Of a stretch of DNA of 11,740 bases, positions 6,951-11,740 are shown one piece after another. The translations under genes were made by a program, and so were the position numbers. The notes beneath the pieces were generated by a model. That model saw nothing but the letters and a program-made list of their open reading frames with translations, ran no database searches and was not told the DNA's origin. The DNA comes from Bryobacterales bacterium (GTDB lineage Bacteria; Acidobacteriota; Terriglobia; Bryobacterales; Bryobacteraceae), in NCBI GenBank assembly GCA_016789785.1, contig JAEUQE010000257.1, positions 1-11,740 on the forward strand, read 5' to 3'. Position 1 is the first letter of the stretch, and the number at the start of each line of letters is the position of its first letter.

Positions 6951-8042
6951 ATGACACGACGCCACTGGATCACAGCCTCGGCGCTCGCCGCCCCCGTTCT
7001 TCAGGCACAGGATGCGCCCCACAAGATCGGAATCATCGGACTCGGAAGCCGCAGCCGCGCGCATCTTGGCGCTCTCACCACCATGCCCGAGGCTCGCGTC
7101 ACTGCATTGTGCGACCTCGATCCCGCTCGCATGCGGAACGCGAAGCAGCAGGTGGGAGATGCGGCGACCTATGCGGATTACCGGGAGTTGGTGCGTGACC
7201 GCAACGTCTCACTCGTGGTGATCGTGTCACCGAATTATCTCCATGCGGAGATGGCGATTGCGGCGTTGAAAGCGGGCAAGGACGTGCTGCTGGAGAAGCC
7301 GCTTGGGATCAGCTATCGCGAAGCGCAGGCGATTCTTCAGGCAGCGAAGCAGTCAGGACGCACACTCGCCGTTTGCATGCAGCGGCGCTACATGCGGCAG
7401 GACGTCGAGGTTCAGCAAGCCGTGGATCGCGGCATGCTCGGCGCGGTGCGCCTCGTCCAGATCACCGAAATGCGCGGCGATTGGAATCCGCAAACGTGGA
7501 AGTATCCCGATGCTTCCGGCAAGCAGACGAGTTGGCGCCTGCTCCGGAAGACCGCCGGATCGACGGAACTCGAATTCTCGATCCATTCCCTGGCGCATGT
7601 GTGCATGCTGGTGAAGTCGCCGATGGCGCGAGTGTCGGCGACGGGTGGTGTGACGTTTTACAAGGATCGCGATACGCGCGATCTGTCGAGCCTGTGGTGC
7701 GAATTCTCGAGCGGCGCGAGGCTCAGCTATTCGTTCTCGTGCTACGCTCCCGGCGCGGGCGGCGCGATGTTCTCGATTCTTGGAGATCGAGGGACACTGC
7801 GCCGCGAGCGAGGCCAGTTGGTGTATCAGGCGCACGGCGGAAAGCCCGAAACACTCCCGCCTGCGAATGTTTCGGACGATCGTGCCGAGGTTGCCCTGTA
7901 TCGCGACCTGTTTCGAGATATCCGCGAGAATCGGCCCTCCGCGCTGGGGCCGGAATTCGCAATGGAGCCCATGAAGATTGCCTTTGCCTGCGAGTTGAGT
8001 ATCGCCGAGGGGCGCGTGGTGACGGCGCGGGACTTCGCCTGA
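6951..8042 (+). CDS. Gfo/Idh/MocA family oxidoreductase with Tat-type signal
   Basis: This is a 363-residue NAD(P)-dependent sugar dehydrogenase-like protein. The Rossmann start is KIGIIGLGSRSRAHL (25-39), the acidic residue closing the second strand is D55 (ALCDLDP), the family LLEKPLG motif is at 113-119 with lysine 116, and the second domain has FSIHSLAH (209-216). The N-terminus MTRRHWITASALAAPVLQAQ looks like a short Tat signal with cleavage near residue 20. GAGGA lies eight bases before the ATG. It follows the isomerase gene closely; such pairs are commonly linked in acidobacteria and planctomycetes and are thought to work on the same exported or periplasmic sugar. The substrate is unknown. 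CDS length is normal for the family. Confidence 0.88.
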   Translation: MTRRHWITASALAAPVLQAQDAPHKIGIIGLGSRSRAHLGALTTMPEARVTALCDLDPARMRNAKQQVGDAATYADYRELVRDRNVSLVVIVSPNYLHAEMAIAALKAGKDVLLEKPLGISYREAQAILQAAKQSGRTLAVCMQRRYMRQDVEVQQAVDRGMLGAVRLVQITEMRGDWNPQTWKYPDASGKQTSWRLLRKTAGSTELEFSIHSLAHVCMLVKSPMARVSATGGVTFYKDRDTRDLSSLWCEFSSGARLSYSFSCYAPGAGGAMFSILGDRGTLRRERGQLVYQAHGGKPETLPPANVSDDRAEVALYRDLFRDIRENRPSALGPEFAMEPMKIAFACELSIAEGRVVTARDFA

Positions 8043-8111
8043 ATGGGAATGGCCTGACTCGGACTCGGCGAGTAGCAAGGGCCATGTTCCGGACGTTGTG
8101 ATCTGGGCATA

Positions 8112-9521
8112 ATGAAACTTCTGCCCATGATCAAGAACGACCAGTACATTAAGAGCTTGTTGAAGCTCGCACCCGGCGCCGTCGCGACTGCGCGCGGATG
8201 GGTGAAGACGCGGCGCGACAGCAAGGGTGTTCACTTCATTCAGCTCAACGACGGATCGTGTTTTCAGGATCTGCAAATCGTGATGGACGCGGGGAGCGCG
8301 CCGGCTGAGGTGATGGCCAAGGTCACAACCGGCGCGTGCGTACGGGTGGAAGGCGAGATGGTGGAGTCGCCCGGCAAGGGCCAGTCGGTCGAGTTACGGG
8401 GTAAGTCGATTGAGGTGTTGGGCGCGGCGCCACCGGAAAGCTATCCGCTCCAAAAGAAGAAGCACACGCTCGAAACCTTGCGCGAGTTCGGCCACTTCCG
8501 CACGCGCGCCAATACGTTCGGCGCGGTGTTTCGCGTGCGCAATGCGCTGGCGTTCGCGGTGCACAAGTTTTTCCAGGAGCGCGGATTCCTCTATGTGCAT
8601 TCGCCGATCCTCACAACGTCGGATGCCGAAGGCGCGGGCGCGATGTTTCAAGTGACGACGATGAACCTCGCGAATCCGCCCAGAGTGCCCGAGACAGGCG
8701 CGATCAACTACGCGCAGGACTTCTTCGGCAAACCCGCCTATCTGACCGTGAGCGGCCAGTTGGAGGCCGAGATTTTCGCGCTGGCATTCAGCAATGTCTA
8801 CACCTTCGGGCCGACATTCCGCGCCGAAAATTCAAACACACCGCGTCACTTGGCCGAGTTCTGGATGATCGAACCCGAAATGGCGTTCTGCGACCTCGAA
8901 GGCAACATGGAACTGGCCGAGGAATTTCTGAAGTATCTCATCGGGCATGTAATGGACAACTGCCGGCCGGATCTCGAGTTCTTCCAGCAACGCTATGAGC
9001 CGAATCTGCTGGCGACGCTGGAGAACGTGGCGAGCAGCGAGTTCGCGCATGTGCCGTACACAGACGCGGTCGACATTCTGGTGAAGGCGGATCGCAAGTG
9101 GGAGTTCCCGGTGGGTTGGGGGAGCGATCTGCAGAGCGAGCATGAGCGCTTCCTGACCGAGGAGACATTCAAGAAGCCTGTGATTGTGACGGACTATCCG
9201 AAGCAGATCAAGGCGTTCTACATGCGTGCCAATGAAGACGGCAAGACCGTGCGCGCGATGGATGTGCTGGCGCCGGGGATCGGGGAGATCATTGGAGGCA
9301 GCCAGCGCGAGGAGCGTGAAGACGTACTGCTGGCGAGGATCCGCGAACAGGGCCTGGAGGAGCATCCCTACTGGTGGTATCTCGATCTGCGCCGGCACGG
9401 CGGTGTGGAGCATGCGGGCTTCGGCCTGGGCTTCGAGCGAATGATGATGTACGTGACGGGAATGAAGAACATTCGCGATGTGATCCCGTTTCCACGCACG
9501 CCGGGTCACGCGGATTTCTAA
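8112..9521 (+). CDS. asnS: Asparaginyl-tRNA synthetase
   Basis: This class IIb synthetase charges tRNA-Asn with asparagine. It has 469 residues, close to the 466 of the E. coli enzyme, which it follows throughout. The N-terminal OB-fold anticodon domain opens with [19 protein letters not shown] (from residue 27). Class II motif 2 is [21 protein letters not shown] (around 235-257), and motif 3 is [15 protein letters not shown] (around 435-449). The end, [13 protein letters not shown], is the standard family C-terminus. Two starts are possible, ATG 8112 and ATG 8127; neither has a Shine-Dalgarno. A CATAAT (8108-8113) could be a -10 box, which would favour 8127. Its presence means Asn-tRNA need not be made by amidation. 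Confidence 0.96.
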   Translation: MKLLPMIKNDQYIKSLLKLAPGAVATARGWVKTRRDSKGVHFIQLNDGSCFQDLQIVMDAGSAPAEVMAKVTTGACVRVEGEMVESPGKGQSVELRGKSIEVLGAAPPESYPLQKKKHTLETLREFGHFRTRANTFGAVFRVRNALAFAVHKFFQERGFLYVHSPILTTSDAEGAGAMFQVTTMNLANPPRVPETGAINYAQDFFGKPAYLTVSGQLEAEIFALAFSNVYTFGPTFRAENSNTPRHLAEFWMIEPEMAFCDLEGNMELAEEFLKYLIGHVMDNCRPDLEFFQQRYEPNLLATLENVASSEFAHVPYTDAVDILVKADRKWEFPVGWGSDLQSEHERFLTEETFKKPVIVTDYPKQIKAFYMRANEDGKTVRAMDVLAPGIGEIIGGSQREEREDVLLARIREQGLEEHPYWWYLDLRRHGGVEHAGFGLGFERMMMYVTGMKNIRDVIPFPRTPGHADF

Positions 9522-9668
9522 ACGCGGGTTCTCTGTCGCCGGCGCCAACCGGCTCCGCAAGCGGCGTGCCCCCGGCCCTCCGACGTCCGACGGGGCAACA
9601 CGGGAGGCATATTCAATGCGGCCCGGCGGCGATCCAGGGCAGCACACCGCTTGCGGCGAATCGAGAGG

Positions 9669-10094
9669 CTATGGACCGAGCCTCGCAACGATGCTGATGG
9701 TGTCGCGCGCTCCTCCCGCGATCAAGCGCGACGTAACCAGTTCTTTTTCCTGCTTCGACTTCACGACCCCGTGGGCCCCGCGAGGGTGCCTGGCTTCCGC
9801 GAGGAAGCGACGGTCTCCGTACCGGAGGAAGACCAGCTTTGCATCCACGCCATCCGGGGGGTCTGCCGGGATTGGGAACGAAACGACGGCGGCGGACTGG
9901 CCACCGGCTGACTTCAGCAGGACCCACTTGATCGTGACGTTGAACTCGACTGTATAGTCTCCCGGTGGCAAACGCTGGCCAGCCACTTCGAAGCTGAACG
10001 GGACGTTGACCCACATCACAGGGGCCATCGTTTCCTGGGCGAACAGCAGCGAGGCCAGAACGAGTGCGAGACCGAGAGCGCGTAGGATGGCCAT
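9669..10094 (-). CDS. Small exported protein of unknown function
   Basis: This is a 141-residue protein with a clear Sec signal: MAILRALGLALVLASLLFAQ, cleaved near residue 20. The mature part has NVPFSFEVAGQRLPPGDYTVEF and later VDAKLVFLRYGDRRFLAE, a predicted beta-rich layout. I have seen this VPFSFxVxGxxLPxGxY pattern in acidobacterial proteins of unknown role; I do not assign a function. A TTG three codons upstream is possible, but it is only one base from AAGGAG, so the ATG, with GGAG about ten bases before it, is preferred. It is convergent with asnS (147-base gap) and divergent from the winged-helix gene, which may regulate it. Confidence 0.7.
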   Translation of the reverse strand: MAILRALGLALVLASLLFAQETMAPVMWVNVPFSFEVAGQRLPPGDYTVEFNVTIKWVLLKSAGGQSAAVVSFPIPADPPDGVDAKLVFLRYGDRRFLAEARHPRGAHGVVKSKQEKELVTSRLIAGGARDTISIVARLGP

Positions 10095-10135
10095 TCCTGA
10101 CAATCTCCTTCGCGTTTCCAGCTTGCGGTTTCAAA

Positions 10136-10147
10136 GACAGTTCTGTC
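10136..10147. promoter_or_regulatory. Short palindrome in the divergent promoter region, possible operator
   Basis: GACAG-TT-CTGTC has perfect five-base arms. It lies about 40 bases before the exported-protein gene and about 120 bases before the winged-helix gene. No known regulator can be named. Confidence 0.3.
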
Positions 10148-10169
10148 CTTCGAGTGAGCTTCCGATTCG

Positions 10170-10186
10170 CTCAAGTTTTTCTCAAG
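10170..10186. promoter_or_regulatory. 11-base-period direct repeat, possible OmpR-type operator
   Basis: CTCAAG-TTTTT-CTCAAG is an exact direct repeat with one helical turn between the copies. Winged-helix proteins of the OmpR/PhoB type bind such tandem sites, and one is encoded immediately downstream, so autoregulation or control of the divergent exported-protein gene is plausible. Confidence 0.35.
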
Positions 10187-10264
10187 CGCCCGCAATGGGT
10201 TTGGAGTTACACTTGGGGCGAGAGTGGGGCGGGATGCTGGCGGTCTGGGCGTGAGGCTGAGACG

Positions 10265-10723
10265 ATGCAACCCGCGGAATCAGCCGGAGGATCAGGGAAT
10301 TGCCTGGAGGCCGGCGAACTGCGAATCAATCCTGCGCGGCGCACTCTGATGCGGGGCCGCGACCCGATTCATCTGACACCCAAAGAGTTTGAGATCCTGA
10401 TTTTGCTTCTGGAGCACCCGGAAAGGGTAGTCCGGAAGGAAGAGCTGATGGCACGAGTGTGGCCGGACGCGTGTGTGGAGGAAGGGAATCTCACCCAGAA
10501 CATCTCGCTATTGCGGAAACAGTTGGGGGAGACGGCCGATGGAAAGGCCTACATTGAGACAGTGCCGAAGGTGGGCTATCGCATCGGGGTACCCGTTCAC
10601 GTTTGCGCGGACCCGGCGCCGGCGATCGCGGAGAGTGCCCGGCGCGTGGTGTGGATTGTGCTGTTCCTGCTATGGAGCGGATTGTGTTTCTGGATGGGGC
10701 AGAAATTCGGAGCGAACGGTTGA
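10265..10723 (+). CDS. OmpR/PhoB-type winged-helix protein with a C-terminal membrane helix and no sensor domain
   Basis: The protein has 152 residues. A winged-helix DNA-binding domain covers about 14-110: LEAGELRINPARRTL, HLTPKEFEILILLLEHPERVVRKEELMARVW, the recognition-helix part VEEGNLTQNISLLRKQLGE, and the wing YIETVPKVGYRI. A linker then leads to one membrane helix (about 127-146, VVWIVLFLLWSGLCFWMG) and six more residues. CadC/ToxR-like proteins share this order but continue into a large periplasmic domain, often TPR or beta-propeller in acidobacteria; here nothing follows. It may be a naturally short form that answers to a partner, or a trimmed copy. GAGG lies eight bases before the ATG. 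The promoter of the next tRNA gene overlaps its stop codon. Confidence 0.85.
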   Translation: MQPAESAGGSGNCLEAGELRINPARRTLMRGRDPIHLTPKEFEILILLLEHPERVVRKEELMARVWPDACVEEGNLTQNISLLRKQLGETADGKAYIETVPKVGYRIGVPVHVCADPAPAIAESARRVVWIVLFLLWSGLCFWMGQKFGANG

Positions 10724-10749
10724 CCATGGCGCCGGTTGGTTGCTAGCAT
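10720..10749 (+). promoter_or_regulatory. Promoter of the initiator tRNA gene
   Basis: TTGACC (10720-10725) and TAGCAT (10744-10749) are separated by 18 bases. Transcription would begin at or within a few bases of the tRNA 5' end. The -35 box overlaps the TGA of the winged-helix gene. Confidence 0.45.
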
Positions 10750-10754
10750 ATGAA

Positions 10755-10831
<77 letters not shown>

Positions 10832-11020
10832 AAACGCCATCATCCAACACGGGTTCCGGAAATGGATCCCGATTGAATATCGGGTTCTACACTACGCCTA
10901 CCTCTGGTTCGATTAACCGCACTCCTGAGCATTTTCTAATCCAAGAATGATCCTGAAATCGGGTTCGGTTTCCAATGGTGGTTGATCCTGAAAAAGGATG
11001 ACGAGGATGGCCTGTAGCGG
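10832..11020. other. Intergenic stretch after the tRNA, no credible gene
   Basis: No reading frame here has coding character. There is a weak hairpin CCCGAT-TGAAT-ATCGGG (10868-10884) without a T-run, which might help end tRNA transcription. TGATCCTGAAA occurs twice, at 10948 and 10983, and the second copy forms ATCCT-GAAAA-AGGAT (10986-11000). Confidence 0.6.
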
Positions 11021-11023
11021 TCG

Positions 11024-11085
11024 GGTTCCTTTCTTTGGTTTTGGGATGGAAAAGAAGAAAGAACCGCCGTCGTCGCAAGCGGCGG
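11024..11085. repeat. Two adjacent stem-loops
   Basis: GGTT-C-CTTTCTT (11024-11035) pairs with AAGAAAGAACC (11055-11065) as eleven base pairs with one bulged C. Next to it CCGCCG (11064-11069) pairs with CGGCGG (11080-11085). The two share two bases, so they are alternatives at the junction. No T-run follows, so they do not look like terminators. Confidence 0.6.
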
Positions 11086-11250
11086 TGGGAAAGTGGGAAA
11101 CCGCCAGGTTATCCACTTTTCCACGGGCGCGAAGCCGGGCTGTGGGAATGTGGGAATCTCGCGTTGTTGGCGAGATTTCCAAGGGGCGGTGGGAAGAGTG
11201 GGAAAGCTGTTTTTGCTTTTCCACGCTTTCCACGGACCCGGCATTTCCAC
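11085..11250. repeat. Array of eleven 8-base GTGGRAAN units forming three large hairpins
   Basis: Units read GTGGGAAN on the plus strand at 11085, 11093, 11142, 11150, 11189 and 11198, and as the complement (TTTTCCAC or close variants) at 11109, 11117, 11217, 11226 and 11243. They come in head-to-tail pairs with an 8-9 base period. Opposed pairs fold as hairpins: 11085-11100 with 11109-11124 (16 positions, one mismatch, two G-U); 11151-11162 with 11170-11181 (12 pairs, one G-U, 7-base loop); 11189-11207 with 11215-11233 (19 positions, one mismatch, two G-U, 7-base loop). I see no open frame with coding character. Function is unknown: structured RNA, protein-binding array or interspersed repeat. 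Confidence 0.7.
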
Positions 11251-11271
11251 AGCCACTGCCCGAACTCGCCG

Positions 11272-11664
11272 TCATGCTTTGGCAACCTGCGGGGACTCGA
11301 TTTTGACGCGCCTCAATAACTGGCTCTTGGCGGCGGCCATCTTCCGCGCACATGCGGTGTCGCTCATTTTCTGGGCGGCTTGTTCCAACGGTGTCCAACT
11401 CAGATTCGGCTTCAGGTACTGCTGAGCATCTTCCAAGCTTTTGAACTTCTCGTAGGGGGTCGCGTAGTCCTCCCGCCGGTAATGCCGCTGGCGCTTGCCC
11501 CGCGCGTCCAGACTCACTGTGGCAAAGCCACACGGGCGATGAAGGTTCAAATACGGGTTCAGGTGCGAGGTGTAGAACTTGTGCACCAGTTCGGCGTGTT
11601 CTGCGGGAATGTGGCCGTAGCCGATGTGCTTGCGAATGATGGCTCCGTTCTTGCCTTCCACCAG
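11272..11664 (-). pseudogene. C-terminal remnant of an integrase-core (DDE) transposase
   Basis: About 131 residues remain, beginning at LVEGKNGAIIRKHIGYGHI and ending SPQVAKA-TGA. The start region matches the end of the rve catalytic core, with the E of LVEGKNG as the likely third catalytic acid. HAELVHKFYTSHLNPYLNLHRPCGFATV and the C-terminal MSDTACARKM helix are typical of a common bacterial transposase group. The two catalytic aspartates and the N-terminal DNA-binding part are missing. Upstream of 11664 the frame continues to a TAG at 11713-11715, but without family-like sequence, so the break lies near 11664. Not functional on its own; it marks a past insertion next to the tRNA gene. Confidence 0.8.
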
Positions 11665-11740
11665 CCGGCGCGTGTCAACGGGTTTGAGACACCTGGCATG
11701 GGAATTTAGTGACTAGCGTCCTCTGTCTTGGGGCCCTCCA

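Noticed and set aside
9522..9668. GCCGG/CCGGC hairpin and the CCGCAAGCGG / CCGCTTGCGG pair between the convergent genes as a terminator
   Set aside because: No T-run on either strand and the stems are short; in GC-rich sequence such pairs arise by chance.
11109..11117. TTATCCACT resembling a DnaA box, with further TTTTCCAC copies, suggesting an origin
   Set aside because: The match is a unit of the repeat array. There is no dnaA, dnaN or AT-rich unwinding region nearby.
11085..11205. Tandem GTGGGAA pairs resembling MraZ-binding boxes of division clusters
   Set aside because: No mraZ or cell-division gene is near, and the units occur on both strands as hairpins, unlike known MraZ boxes.
11085..11250. 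CRISPR array
   Set aside because: Units are 8 bases, in both orientations, with irregular spacing, and no cas gene is present.
10998..11306. Open frames of 90-206 codons over the stem-loop region on both strands
   Set aside because: They translate the GTGGGAAN repeats and hairpins in several frames at once, have no recognisable domain, and overlap one another and the transposase remnant.

Overview
The window is GC-rich bacterial DNA, coding dense, with genes on both strands. I infer an acidobacterium of the Solibacter/Bryobacter kind from three features: twin-arginine-signal sugar isomerase and Gfo/Idh oxidoreductase genes side by side, a small exported protein with the VPFSFEV...LPPGDYTV pattern, and an OmpR-type winged-helix protein joined to a membrane helix. 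This is judged from sequence style, not from a database match.

Positions 1-6016 (minus strand) hold a histidine biosynthesis operon. In transcription order it runs hisI, hisG, hisD, hisC, a HAD-family phosphatase, hisB, hisH, hisF; hisF runs off the left edge. The genes overlap or nearly touch, and three of them (hisG, hisC, hisB) appear to start with TTG behind strong Shine-Dalgarno sequences. The operon has a complete-looking attenuation leader: a TATAAT box, a 26-codon leader peptide with five histidines (four in the stretch HFHYHRH), an intrinsic terminator just before hisI, and a competing antiterminator pairing. Histidine supply would therefore set read-through into the operon. hisA and hisE are not seen. 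The HAD gene probably supplies the histidinol-phosphate phosphatase step.

Positions 6084-9521 (plus strand) are divergent. They hold a Tat-signal TIM-barrel sugar isomerase/epimerase, a Tat-signal Gfo/Idh/MocA oxidoreductase 16 bases later, and asnS (asparaginyl-tRNA synthetase).

Positions 9669-10723 hold a minus-strand exported small protein and a divergent plus-strand winged-helix protein that ends just after its membrane helix. The space between them carries a short palindrome and a direct repeat with an 11-base period, both possible operators.

Positions 10755-10831 are an initiator tRNA-Met gene with CCA encoded and an unusual U1:A72 pair. The following 440 bases have no credible gene. 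They contain a run of stem-loops and eleven copies of an 8-base GTGGRAAN-like unit on both strands. The window ends with a minus-strand 5'-truncated transposase remnant (11272-11664).
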